A stretch of DNA of 58,386 bases from Bradyrhizobium macuxiense. Its GTDB lineage: Bacteria; Pseudomonadota; Alphaproteobacteria; Rhizobiales; Xanthobacteraceae. The notes under the pieces are model-generated. The model worked only from the letters and a program-made list of their open reading frames with translations, was not told the DNA's origin and searched no databases. The stretch spans positions 1-58,386 of the forward strand of contig NZ_LNCU01000113.1 in assembly GCF_001542415.1 (NCBI RefSeq), read 5' to 3'. Below are positions 24,101-32,567 of this stretch, piece after piece; the first letter of the stretch is position 1; the number at the start of each line of letters is the position of its first letter. A program made the translations under genes and the position numbers.

Positions 24101-24250
24101 CTAAAGCGCGATGAGATTGGGTTGAATCGTCATCGCGCTTTAGCTCCTTGTTTGCGCATGATCGTCGCGCAAACGCGTTCCGCGTTTGTCGCGAGGGAAA
24201 ACCGCTTCACACTTTGCGCTAACGCGGCCCTTCGGGTCCGGATCATGCTC
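24101..24250. repeat. Composite palindromic repeat (CTAAAGCGCGATGA type)
   Basis: A perfect 14-bp inverted repeat (24101-24114 with 24130-24143) is followed by a second structure bounded by GCATGATC (24156) and GATCATGC (24241), which contains GCGCAAACGCG/CGCGTTTG. A diverged relative of the first part is at 38552-38580. It is probably a mobile or REP-like intergenic element. Confidence 0.7.
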
Positions 24251-24276
24251 TAAGGTCAACACGGTCCGCGATCTAG

Positions 24277-25035
24277 TTAGACCCAGCCGCCATCGACGAT
24301 GTAGTTCTGGTTCGTGCAGGCACCGCTGTCGTCAGCGGCAAAGAAGAGGACGACGCGGGCGATGTCGTCCGGCATGAGCTTGCGCTTGAGGCATTGGCGC
24401 TGCATGAGCTCGGCCTCGCCTTCGGGCGTCAACCACCGATCTTGCTGCCGCTGGGTCATGATCCATCCGGGCAGGATGGAATTGACGCGCACGTTGCTCG
24501 GCCCGAGATCACGCGCGAGCGCGCGGGTCAGGCCCTGAACCGCTGATTTGGCCGTCGTGTAGCAGGGCATGTTGCCCTGGCCGATCACCCAGCTCACCGA
24601 GCCGATGTTGACGATCGCACCGCCCCCCGCCTTGATCATATCAGGTGCGATTGCCTGGGCGCTGAAGAACTGGTGCTTCAGATTGACCGCGATCCGCTCG
24701 TCCCAGTATTCGGGCGTGACGTCTTCGATCGCATGACGGTCGTCGCGGGCTGCGTTGTTGACGAGGATGGTGATCGGCCCGAACGCCTCGCGGATATTGG
24801 CGATCGCTTGTCTCAGGGCGGCGATGTCGCGCAGATCGGCGTGCTCGAACTGTACGCTGGCATGCGCGGGCAGGCTGGCCAGCAGCTGCTTTGAGGCCGT
24901 CACATCGATGTCGATGAAGCCGACCCGCGCGCCCTGGCCGACGAACTGGCGCACGATGGCCTCGCCGATGCCGGAGCCGCCGCCGGTCACCAGTACAGTC
25001 CGGTCCTTGAGGCTTGGATAGATGGCGCCCTGCAT
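24277..25035 (-). CDS. SDR-family oxidoreductase, probably sugar dehydrogenase
   Basis: This 252-aa classical short-chain dehydrogenase has TGGGSGIG (about 16-23), NNAA, Ser in GSVSW and the catalytic YTTAK, all conserved. The C-terminal NQNYIVDGGWV is typical of the family. I chose the start at 25035 (MQGAIYPSL) with GAGAGGA upstream; the longer frame to 25260 has no support. It lies 73 bases after the ROK regulator on the same strand and next to three sugar importers, so a sugar or polyol 1-dehydrogenase role is likely. The specific substrate is unknown. Confidence 0.85.
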   Translation of the reverse strand: MQGAIYPSLKDRTVLVTGGGSGIGEAIVRQFVGQGARVGFIDIDVTASKQLLASLPAHASVQFEHADLRDIAALRQAIANIREAFGPITILVNNAARDDRHAIEDVTPEYWDERIAVNLKHQFFSAQAIAPDMIKAGGGAIVNIGSVSWVIGQGNMPCYTTAKSAVQGLTRALARDLGPSNVRVNSILPGWIMTQRQQDRWLTPEGEAELMQRQCLKRKLMPDDIARVVLFFAADDSGACTNQNYIVDGGWV

Positions 25036-25108
25036 TGGAATCCTCTCGATTTGCGCCTGGAGGGCGTCAGTTGCGTTGCTGCGGCTCAAAGGCCGCAGCT
25101 CCCGGTGT

Positions 25109-26377
25109 TCACTCGGTCGTTTCCATATAGCTTCTGTCCACGATCCGCAGCGTCCGCCGGACCATGCCGTCGACAATTGTCGCCGACTCGCTCGGACGCA
25201 CATAGATCGCCGTGGACTTGAGCAGCCACGGCAACACCGCCTGCTCGAGCCGCTCCTCATAGGCGTGGCGCATCATCTCGAATGCCTGCAGGCCGGGGCC
25301 CGCCAGAATGACGTGATGCGGGCGCAGCACCGAGATCGTTGCGGCGACGGCCTCTGCAAGCGAACGGCCTGCCTGCTGGAACAAGTGCTCGAGGCGGGGA
25401 TCGCCGCTCTGCGCTCGTTCGCGCAGCAATGCCATCTGCGCCTCGGACGGCTGCTGCGACGCTGCCGGCGGCAGGTCGAGAAAGGTGCGAGCGTCGCGGT
25501 AGAGCGCATAGTCGGCGAGATAGGCCTCAATACAGCCGCGCTGACCGCAGCGGCATTGCGGACCATCGGGCGCCAGCTTGACATGGCCGATCTCGCTGCC
25601 GGCGTCGGCGCCCCAGCGGGCCTCACCGTCGACAACGACGCCCATTCCGACGCCGTGACCCACCATGATCGTAGCCGAGAGGCCCTGCGCCAGTGCCGGT
25701 TCGGAGGCGGCGAGGGCCAGCGCAACTGCGACAGCGTCGTTCGCCATCACGACTTCAACACCGAATGTCTCACGGATCGGATTCGCCAGATCGACGTCGG
25801 TGATCGAGAGCGCCGGGCTCCACAGATGCCGGCCGGTATCAGGATTTACGATGCCTTGCAGCGCGATCCCGATTCCCAGCAGCCGATGGCGGGGCGTGGC
25901 CGTTGCATCGAGCATGGCCTCGATCTGCTCGACCACGAGCTGGCGCAACGCGCCTGCATCGAGTGCGCGCGTCGGGAGTTCAAGTCGCGATTGCGCCAGG
26001 CCGGAGCCACTGAAATCCGCGATCAGTGTCTCAATCAGATTCATGCGCAGCGAGACCGCAACGATACGGCCAAACTCCGGGTTCAGGGTCAACAGGACCG
26101 CCGGCCGGCCGCGCCGACGGCCATTCGGGCCGTCCGCATCCTCTTCATTGGTGTCGTCGGGCCAGGACATCGTCTCGGTCTCGGCCTCGCACAGCACCTC
26201 TTCCGCGATCAGTTTCGACGTGATCGCCGAAATGGCTGGGAAGCTCAGCCCCGTGCCGCGTGCGAGCTCCACGCGCGGCAATGGCCCCTGGCGTCGCAGG
26301 ACTTCGACGAGACGGCCGCGATTCGATACGCGGGCTGCGCCTGAAGCACGTTTCGACGGCTCCGTCTGCTCATTCAT
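25109..26377 (-). CDS. ROK-family transcriptional regulator (NagC/XylR type)
   Basis: The 422-aa protein has an N-terminal MarR-like winged helix (about 18-75, RVELARGTGLSFPAISAIT), a polar insert with RRRGRP, and a ROK sugar-sensing domain with the zinc motif CRCGQRGCIEAYL (about 288-300) and the preceding GSEIGHVKL. ROK regulators usually repress sugar uptake genes and are released by a sugar or sugar phosphate. It is divergent from the sugar ABC genes, and a perfect inverted repeat (26388-26409) sits 10 bases upstream of its start codon, ideal for autoregulation. Confidence 0.88.
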   Translation of the reverse strand: MNEQTEPSKRASGAARVSNRGRLVEVLRRQGPLPRVELARGTGLSFPAISAITSKLIAEEVLCEAETETMSWPDDTNEEDADGPNGRRRGRPAVLLTLNPEFGRIVAVSLRMNLIETLIADFSGSGLAQSRLELPTRALDAGALRQLVVEQIEAMLDATATPRHRLLGIGIALQGIVNPDTGRHLWSPALSITDVDLANPIRETFGVEVVMANDAVAVALALAASEPALAQGLSATIMVGHGVGMGVVVDGEARWGADAGSEIGHVKLAPDGPQCRCGQRGCIEAYLADYALYRDARTFLDLPPAASQQPSEAQMALLRERAQSGDPRLEHLFQQAGRSLAEAVAATISVLRPHHVILAGPGLQAFEMMRHAYEERLEQAVLPWLLKSTAIYVRPSESATIVDGMVRRTLRIVDRSYMETTE

Positions 26378-26387
26378 ATCGCCTCTT

Positions 26388-26409
26388 TAATTTGGTTCGT
26401 GAAATTAAT
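26388..26409. promoter_or_regulatory. Perfect inverted repeat TTAATTT-N8-AAATTAA (candidate ROK operator)
   Basis: The seven-base arms are perfect and the spacer is GGTTCGTG. NagC- and XylR-type ROK proteins bind A+T-rich inverted repeats of this size. Its position beside the ROK gene start and upstream of the first sugar-binding-protein gene supports control in both directions. Confidence 0.6.
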
Positions 26410-26461
26410 CAACGTGCGTCGCACCGAAGTGTAATCGAAAAAGCACAGCCAGCGGCTGTTT

Positions 26462-26501
26462 TATCGTACCATGTTTACTATTATCGTACCTTGTGTACTA
26501 T
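26462..26501. promoter_or_regulatory. Two tandem 20-bp direct repeats (TTATCGTACC..TACTA)
   Basis: The unit TTATCGTACC-N-TGT-N-TACTA occurs twice back to back, at 26462 and 26482, with 18 of 20 positions identical. The second unit contains GTAC-CTTGT-GTAC. A 20-bp period places both on about the same DNA face, as expected for cooperative regulator binding. They lie about 140 bases before the binding-protein start. Confidence 0.5.
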
Positions 26502-26642
26502 TCAAGCGAGAGGAGATGAGTAAGAGCATCCTTGACTGGATATTTTGCCCCTCCTAATTTATTCGCTGCGTAAATAAAATAAGGTGCAGAAAAAGCGCCG
26601 GGCGTGAAGCCCCGATATCGGGGTGACAAAGGGGAGGTGCAT

Positions 26643-27608
26643 ATGAAAGGCCCAATAAAGAAATTGATCGTGCCGGTGCTGGCGAGCGCAGTGGCGCTCG
26701 CGATGGCGACGGGGATAGCGCAGGCGCAGCAGAAAAAGACCATTGCGCTCGTGACCAATGTCGCGGCCGACTTCTGGATCATCGCCGGCCGCGGGCTTGA
26801 GAAGGCCCAGAAGGAGCACCCGGACTACAATATCGAGTTGATCGTCACCAACGAAGGAACGGCGGCGGGTCAACGGCGCGAACTGGACGATCTGCTCGTG
26901 CGCGGCGTCGCCGGCATCTCCATCTCTGTAGACGATGCGCCGCATGCAACCGAAGAACTCAACAAGGTTGCGGCCAAGACGGTGTTGATCACGACGGATA
27001 GCGATGCGCCGCAGAGCAAACGTCTCGCCTATATCGGCACCGACAACGTCGCCGCCGGGCGACAGGCGGGCGAGGAGATCAAGAAGGCGCTGCCGAACGG
27101 CGGCAAGATCGCGTTGTTCGTCGGCACGATGGATGCTGACAACGCCCGCGAGCGGGTGCAGGGCATCAAGGAAGCGATCGCCGGCACCAAGGTCGAGCTG
27201 GTCGACGTGTTCACCGACCAGGTGGACTTCGCCAAAGCCAAGGCGAACATGGAAAACGTGCTCGTCAAATATCCCGACATTGCGCTGATGTCCGGACTGT
27301 GGAGCTACGAGACGCCGCTGATCTATGACGCGGTGAAGGCGGCGGGCAAGGCCGGCAAGGTGAAGATCGTCGGCTTCGACGAGGACCAGCGCACATTGCG
27401 CGGCATCTCCGACGGCACGATCGAATCCACGGTCGTGCAGCAGCCGTACGAATTCGGATATCTCTCCGCCACCAACATCATCAAAACGCTGAACGGGGAC
27501 AAGTCCTGGATTCCGGCTGACGGCAAGCTGATCGTGCCGACCAAGGTGATCAACAAGTCCAGCGTCGCAGAGTTCGCCGCCTCTTTGAAGGAACTGCTGA
27601 AGAAGTGA
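26643..27608 (+). CDS. Sugar ABC transporter substrate-binding protein, system 1
   Basis: The 321-aa precursor has a signal peptide (1-28, ending GIAQAQ) and a Peripla_BP_4 (ribose/galactose-binding-like) fold: KTIALVTNVAADFWIIAGRG, SDAPQSKRLAYIGTDNVAAG and VGFDEDQRTLRGI. The ATG at 26643 has GGGGAGG about six bases upstream. It is the first gene of system 1, followed after a hairpin by a double ATPase and a permease. The ligand is probably a monosaccharide or polyol. Confidence 0.88.
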   Translation: MKGPIKKLIVPVLASAVALAMATGIAQAQQKKTIALVTNVAADFWIIAGRGLEKAQKEHPDYNIELIVTNEGTAAGQRRELDDLLVRGVAGISISVDDAPHATEELNKVAAKTVLITTDSDAPQSKRLAYIGTDNVAAGRQAGEEIKKALPNGGKIALFVGTMDADNARERVQGIKEAIAGTKVELVDVFTDQVDFAKAKANMENVLVKYPDIALMSGLWSYETPLIYDAVKAAGKAGKVKIVGFDEDQRTLRGISDGTIESTVVQQPYEFGYLSATNIIKTLNGDKSWIPADGKLIVPTKVINKSSVAEFAASLKELLKK

Positions 27609-27622
27609 CTTCAGTGTGCTTC

Positions 27623-27655
27623 AACGCCCGGCTGCCCCAAGCAGCCGAGCGTTGT
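27623..27655 (+). promoter_or_regulatory. Intergenic hairpin between binding protein and ATPase (system 1)
   Basis: CAACGCCCGGCTG and CAGCCGAGCGTTG form a 13-bp stem with one mismatch and a seven-base loop. No T-run follows. Such hairpins after binding-protein genes commonly stabilise the upstream mRNA and lower downstream expression. Confidence 0.55.
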
Positions 27656-27672
27656 GCGGGAGGATACGCCAT

Positions 27673-29199
27673 ATGGCGGAGACGTTGCTTGAACTCAGCG
27701 GGATCAGCAAGACCTATCCCGGGATCAGGGCCCTGGACAATGTCAGCTTGCGCGTGTGCCGCGGCGAGGTGCTGGGCCTGATCGGCGAGAACGGCGCCGG
27801 AAAATCGACGCTGATGCGCGTGCTGGGCGGCGTGATCGCGCCGAGCGAGGGCGTGATTCGTATCGGCGGCCACGACCACGCCCGAATGACGGTGAGCGAA
27901 GCGACACGGGCGGGCATCGCCTTCGTGCACCAGGAACTGAACCTGTTCGAGAATCTCGACGTCGCGGCCAACGTCTTCATAGGGCGGGAGAAGCTGACCG
28001 GCGGCCCGCTGAAGCTGGTCGACAATGCGGAGATGCACACCCGCGTGACGCCGCTGCTGGAGCGGCTGGGTGCCGATTTCACGCCGAACACGCTGGTCGA
28101 CAACCTGTCCATCGCAGAGCGCCAGATGGTGGAGATCGCCAAGGCGCTCTCGATCGACGCCCGTGTGATCATCATGGACGAGCCGACCTCCAGCCTGACG
28201 ATTTCGGAGACTGAACGGCTGCTGGCGGTGATTGCCGACCTGAAGGCACACGGCATCTCGGTAATCTATATTTCTCACCGGCTGGGCGAGATCATGGCCT
28301 GCGCCGATCGCGTCGTGGTGCTGCGCGACGGACGCACGGTAGGGGAATTGGCGCGGGACGAGCTGACTCATGCCGCGATGATCCGGCTGATGATCGGTCG
28401 CGACCTGAAGGCGCTGTACACGCCGCCAAAGCGTTCGCCGCAGCCGGGCGGCTGCGATATCGCCGGCGTTGTGACGGCCGGCTTTCCCGACCGGCAGATC
28501 AACCTGTCCGTTCGGCGCGGCGAGATTCTCGGTCTGGCCGGGCTCGTTGGCGCCGGCCGCACCTCGCTTGCCCGCGCGGTCTTCGGCATTGACCCGCTGC
28601 TCGGCGGCGAGATCAGGATCGACAACGCGCCAGTGGATGTCGCGTCGCCTCGGGACGCGATCAGGCAGGGGATCTATCTGGTGCCGGAGGACCGCAAGAA
28701 GTCCGGGTTGGTGCTGGAACTGCCGATCAGGGAGAACGTGACCCTCGCGAGCCTGCTGGATTATGCGCGGATGTGGCTGGTCAATGGCACGGCTGAGCGC
28801 AAGATCGCGAAAGAGCAGGCGAGGAGCCTGTCCATAAGGGCGCCGAGCATCGATATGGAGGCCGTGACGCTCTCCGGCGGCAACCAGCAAAAAGTCGTGC
28901 TGGGCAAGTGGCTTTCCATGCAGCCGCGCGTGATGTTCTTCGACGAACCAACCCGCGGCATCGATGTCGGCGCCAAGAGCGAGATCTACACGCTGATGCG
29001 CGGCCTCGCCGACCAGGGAGTCGCGATCGTGATGATCTCCTCGGACATGGAGGAGGTCATCGGCGTCTCCGACCGGGTGGCAGTGATGCACGAGGGGAGC
29101 GTCAGCGGCGTGCTCGAGCGCGATCAGTTCAGCGAGTACAACGTGTTGCGGCTGGCAGTCGGCCAAGAACTGGAAACCTTGGAGACCGCCCTGCAATGA
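27673..29199 (+). CDS. Sugar ABC transporter ATP-binding protein (RbsA/MglA type), system 1
   Basis: This 508-aa protein has two fused nucleotide-binding domains. NBD1 has Walker A GENGAGKST, signature-like LSIAERQMVEIAKAL and Walker B VIIMDEPTSSL. NBD2 has the usual degenerate Walker A (GLVGAGRTSL), signature LSGGNQQKVVLGKWL and Walker B VMFFDEPTRGIDVGAKSE. This is the standard CUT2 arrangement. I chose ATG 27673 (MAETLLELS) with GGGAGGA upstream. Its TGA overlaps the permease ATG. Confidence 0.9.
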   Translation: MAETLLELSGISKTYPGIRALDNVSLRVCRGEVLGLIGENGAGKSTLMRVLGGVIAPSEGVIRIGGHDHARMTVSEATRAGIAFVHQELNLFENLDVAANVFIGREKLTGGPLKLVDNAEMHTRVTPLLERLGADFTPNTLVDNLSIAERQMVEIAKALSIDARVIIMDEPTSSLTISETERLLAVIADLKAHGISVIYISHRLGEIMACADRVVVLRDGRTVGELARDELTHAAMIRLMIGRDLKALYTPPKRSPQPGGCDIAGVVTAGFPDRQINLSVRRGEILGLAGLVGAGRTSLARAVFGIDPLLGGEIRIDNAPVDVASPRDAIRQGIYLVPEDRKKSGLVLELPIRENVTLASLLDYARMWLVNGTAERKIAKEQARSLSIRAPSIDMEAVTLSGGNQQKVVLGKWLSMQPRVMFFDEPTRGIDVGAKSEIYTLMRGLADQGVAIVMISSDMEEVIGVSDRVAVMHEGSVSGVLERDQFSEYNVLRLAVGQELETLETALQ

Positions 29200-30257
29200 T
29201 GAAGAAGGAACTCGGCCTGTGCTTGCTGCTGGTGGTGATCTCCGCCATTACGGGGGGGATCAATCCAGCCTTCCTGTCGTGGGTGAACCTGCTGAATATG
29301 GCCAATCTGATCGGCCTGTTCGGTGTGTTCGCGCTGGGCGAGGGGCTCGTGATCATCACCGGAGGCATCGATCTTTCGCTCGGCTCGATGTTCGCGCTGC
29401 TTGGCGTCGTCTTCGTCGACCTTCTGACGACGTATCAGATTGCCTGGCCTCTCGCGCTGCTGCTGGTCCTGATGGGCGGACTGGCGCTAGGCGGTATCCA
29501 GGGTTTCCTGATCACACGGCTGAAAATGCAGCCCTTCATCGTGACGCTGTGCGGGTTGCTGATCTATCGCGGCGCCGCGCGCTACTATACGAGCGATTCA
29601 ACACGCGGCTTCGGCTACGGTGACGAGGCGAGCACGCTGAGCAACATCGCCTCCGGCAATGTCGCGGGTATCCCGAATACCTTCATCTTCCTGATCATTC
29701 TTGCGCTGATCCTCGGCGTGTTGCTGCACCGCTCGGTCTACGGGCGCTGGCTCTATGCCGTGGGCAAGAACGAGGAAGCGGCGCGCTTCTCCGGCATCAA
29801 CACCAATGTCGTGATTGCGACCGCCTACATCATCAGCGGCGGGCTCGCCGCGGTCTCGACCGTGCTGTTCGTGTTCTACACCAACTCGGTCTCACCGAGT
29901 TCCTTCGGGAATTTCTACGAGCTCTATGCGATCGCGGCTGCCGTCCTGGGCGGGTGCAGCCTGCGCGGCGGCGAGGGCTCCATTCTCGGTATCGTGCTGG
30001 GGACGGCGCTGCTGCAGGTGCTGCAGAATCTCGTGAATATCCTGGGCATCCCCAATTCGCTGAACTTCGCGGTGATGGGAACGGTGATTTTGATTGGTGT
30101 GCTGGCGGATCAGCAATTGCAGAGCCGTCGACGGCGCCAGGCGGCGCTGGAAGGCCTCGCCCGTACCGCGCCGCGATCGACGCATTCGCAGGGAAAGCAA
30201 GGCGCATCGGCGCACGGCGCGGCTGCGTTGCCCACGGGTACGGGTGATCAGGCGTGA
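29196..30257 (+). CDS. Sugar ABC transporter permease (RbsC type), system 1
   Basis: The 353-aa inner-membrane protein has about eight to ten hydrophobic helices and the CUT2 permease motifs ITGGIDLSLGSMFAL (about 58-72) and YAVGKNEEAARFSGIN (about 187-202). Two adjacent ATG codons (29196, 29199) are possible starts; the first overlaps the ATPase stop. A charged, Ser/Arg-rich tail of about 35 residues follows the last helix (LQSRRRRQAALEG onward), longer than in RbsC. Confidence 0.88.
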   Translation: MMKKELGLCLLLVVISAITGGINPAFLSWVNLLNMANLIGLFGVFALGEGLVIITGGIDLSLGSMFALLGVVFVDLLTTYQIAWPLALLLVLMGGLALGGIQGFLITRLKMQPFIVTLCGLLIYRGAARYYTSDSTRGFGYGDEASTLSNIASGNVAGIPNTFIFLIILALILGVLLHRSVYGRWLYAVGKNEEAARFSGINTNVVIATAYIISGGLAAVSTVLFVFYTNSVSPSSFGNFYELYAIAAAVLGGCSLRGGEGSILGIVLGTALLQVLQNLVNILGIPNSLNFAVMGTVILIGVLADQQLQSRRRRQAALEGLARTAPRSTHSQGKQGASAHGAAALPTGTGDQA

Positions 30258-30403
30258 GAGCTCGATCAAGGAAAGGCCTCTCGTTATCGGGGTGAAGGGC
30301 GACTGAAATCGGTGTGTGTGTTGGGGAGCTAGCGCGTTCCAGGCTCGAGGGCTTTGGGCCGGGACGTGACAAGAACAGACAAAGCCTAGGACGCTGGGGA
30401 GTA

Positions 30404-31762
30404 ATGGAAATGCTGTTGGACAGGTCTATAAACGTCGCGCGCGTATGCGGCATGGGGATTGCGCTGTCATCCCTGTTGGGCGGTGGAGCGCATGCGGCCG
30501 ATCTCTTAACGAAAGCTCCGCCGCTTCCTTATGCCGAGACCGATGATTTCTGGACAAGACCATATTTGTTCGGCGATCTCGGCAGGACGAGGCTGAAGGA
30601 GATGGGCATCGATATCGGCCTGACGCTGGGCAATGAAACCGTCGGCAACTTGTCGGGCGGAAACAGAAACACCGGAGCCAACGCTGGGCAGCTCTGGTTC
30701 GGGGCCAAGTTCGATATGGCGAAGCTTGCCGGCATCCAGGGCGGCACCGTTGGCCTCACGCTGGTCGACCGCTTCGGCGACAATCTGAATAGCGAGGCAG
30801 GCATTCCGGCGCTGCAACTGACCAACGAGGTCTTCGGCCGCGGAAACATCCTGCGCCTGACGGAGCTCTACTACTCGCAGAAGCTCTTCAATGGCCTCGT
30901 TGAAATCAAGGGTGGCCGTCTTCCAGTTGGCTCCGACTTCTTCTTCGGTCAGTGCGAGTTCATCAACCTGACCTTCTGCGGCGGCCAGCCCGGCAACATC
31001 CAGGGCGGCTACATCTATAACTGGCCGGTGAGCCAATGGGGCGGTGTGGTCCACTACAACTTCGCCAAGGAATTCCAGTTGTCGGTTGGCGTATACGACT
31101 CCAATTCGAATTATCTGACGACGTCAGATCCCACCATTTACTACCTGCCGGGCGTCCCCGGCTCGATCCCCGGCTCTGGCGTGCTGGTGCCGGTGGAATT
31201 GGTGTGGGCGCCGAGCGGACCTTTGAACGGGACCTGGAGGTTCGGCGGCTGGTATGACAGCGCGTCGACCATTGATGGCGGCCTCCCAGGCATCATTACG
31301 ACCATTCCGGGCGTCGGGGGCGTGCCGGACCAGAATCTGAGCGATCAGCGGGGCCGCTACGGGTTCTATGAATCGATCCTGCAGCGGTTGACCGTTGATG
31401 GTCCCAAGGGGCAGGGCTGGTACACCTTCCTGAATACGACCGTTGCCGATCATCGGACGTCGTATCAGGACTACCAGATTGCCTGGGGCGTCAAGCACAC
31501 CGGCACGTTCGCTTGGCGTCCCGACGACGAAGTCGGCTTCGCGGTAGGCACGACCCACGTCAATTCGAACGCTCTCAGCCCGAATGCCGGCGGCAACGAA
31601 ATCCCGATCGAAGCCTGGTACGGGTGGCAGGCGACCGGCTGGATGAATCTCAAGTTCGACGCCCAGTATGTGATCAACCCTGGCGGGCGTGGGTATAATG
31701 CCGCCGGCGTGAAGACCGACAATGCCTGGGTCCTCGGCATGCGCACCACGGTTCACTTCTGA
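30404..31762 (+). CDS. Carbohydrate-selective porin, OprB family
   Basis: This outer-membrane beta-barrel of about 452 aa has a signal peptide (about 1-31, ending GGGAHA, mature start ADLLTKAPP) and OprB-type features: GQLWFGAKFDMAKLAG, ELYYSQKLFNGLVEIKGGRL and a C-terminal aromatic ending (TTVHF) needed for barrel assembly. It probably admits sugars across the outer membrane for the adjacent ABC systems. The ATG at 30404 is three bases after GGGGAG; the ATG two codons later (30410) has better spacing and may be the true start. It lies 146 bases after system 1 and 40 before system 2. Confidence 0.85.
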   Translation: MEMLLDRSINVARVCGMGIALSSLLGGGAHAADLLTKAPPLPYAETDDFWTRPYLFGDLGRTRLKEMGIDIGLTLGNETVGNLSGGNRNTGANAGQLWFGAKFDMAKLAGIQGGTVGLTLVDRFGDNLNSEAGIPALQLTNEVFGRGNILRLTELYYSQKLFNGLVEIKGGRLPVGSDFFFGQCEFINLTFCGGQPGNIQGGYIYNWPVSQWGGVVHYNFAKEFQLSVGVYDSNSNYLTTSDPTIYYLPGVPGSIPGSGVLVPVELVWAPSGPLNGTWRFGGWYDSASTIDGGLPGIITTIPGVGGVPDQNLSDQRGRYGFYESILQRLTVDGPKGQGWYTFLNTTVADHRTSYQDYQIAWGVKHTGTFAWRPDDEVGFAVGTTHVNSNALSPNAGGNEIPIEAWYGWQATGWMNLKFDAQYVINPGGRGYNAAGVKTDNAWVLGMRTTVHF

Positions 31763-31802
31763 TCCGGTGGTGCTCTGCCAGGATGTCTGAGCGAGGCCAA
31801 CC

Positions 31803-32567
31803 ATGGTAACCCCTCACGCAGCCGGGCAACCGGTCCTGGAGTTGAAGGGCATCGGCAAGGAGTTCGGCGCCATTCGTGCGTTGCATGGCGTCGACCTCTG
31901 CATCTTCCCCGGCGAGGTGGTTGGCTTGATGGGAGACAACGGCGCCGGCAAGTCGACGCTCGTCAAGATCATCGCCGGCAATTTCCCGCCGAGCCACGGC
32001 GAGATCCGCTTTGACGGCCAGGCGGTTCATTTCGCCCGTCCGATCGATGCCCGCGCGGTCGGAATCGAGGTCGTCTACCAGGACCTCGCGCTCGCCGACA
32101 ACCTCACGGCGGCAGCCAATGTCTTCCTCGGCCGTGAGCTCAAGCGCAAGTTTGGTCCGCTCGCCTTTCTTGATCACAAGGCGATGGCAGCGCGCGCGTT
32201 GGAGCTGTTCGGGGAGCTGCGCTCCGAGACCCGGCCGCACGACCTCGTCAAGCAGATGTCGGGCGGCCAGCGTCAAGCGGTCGCCATCGCGCGGACACGG
32301 CTCTCCAATGCCAAGCTCGTGATGATGGATGAGCCGACGGCTGCAATCTCGGTCCGCCAGGTCGAGCAGGTCCTGGGCCTGATCCATCGTCTGAAAGAGC
32401 AGGGCGTCGCTGTCATGCTGATCTCCCACCGCATGCCGGATGTGTTCGCTGTTTGCGACCGCGTCGTCGTCATGCGCCGCGGCGAGAAGCGTGCCGACAA
32501 GGAGATCGGCGACACCAGCCCCGAGGAGGTCACCTCCCTCATCACGGGAGCGAAGGAGGCTGCGTGA
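31803..32567 (+). CDS. Sugar ABC transporter ATP-binding protein, single domain (FrcA-like), system 2
   Basis: This 254-aa ATPase has one nucleotide-binding domain: Walker A GDNGAGKST (about 43-51), signature MSGGQRQAVAIART, Walker B LVMMDEPTAAI and H-loop ISHRM. Unlike the double-domain proteins of systems 1 and 3, it is half-size, as in FrcA of the rhizobial fructose/ribose transporter. It presumably works as a homodimer. Its TGA overlaps the permease start (TGATG). Confidence 0.87.
   Translation: MVTPHAAGQPVLELKGIGKEFGAIRALHGVDLCIFPGEVVGLMGDNGAGKSTLVKIIAGNFPPSHGEIRFDGQAVHFARPIDARAVGIEVVYQDLALADNLTAAANVFLGRELKRKFGPLAFLDHKAMAARALELFGELRSETRPHDLVKQMSGGQRQAVAIARTRLSNAKLVMMDEPTAAISVRQVEQVLGLIHRLKEQGVAVMLISHRMPDVFAVCDRVVVMRRGEKRADKEIGDTSPEEVTSLITGAKEAA

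Larger units (their letters stand above)
23913..24276. other. Gene-free stretch filled by two palindromic repeats
   Basis: Almost the whole region consists of the two repeat elements described separately (23975-24061 and 24101-24250). No coding frame is credible. It marks the border between the catabolic and sugar islands. Confidence 0.6.

Noticed and set aside
26462..26501. CRISPR array
   Set aside because: Only two adjacent 20-bp repeats without spacers and no cas genes; better explained as an operator.
26517..26558. 13-codon frame (MSKSILDWIFCPS) after GAGAGGAG, considered as a leader peptide
   Set aside because: The Shine-Dalgarno sequence directly abuts the ATG with no spacer, and there is no attenuator-like structure or codon bias for a regulated amino acid.
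27550..29196. Long minus-strand frame (about 548 codons) opposite the system 1 ATPase
   Set aside because: It is antisense to a clear RbsA-type gene and shows shadow-like composition. Similar shadows at 32273-33583 and 36390-37382 were dropped for the same reason.
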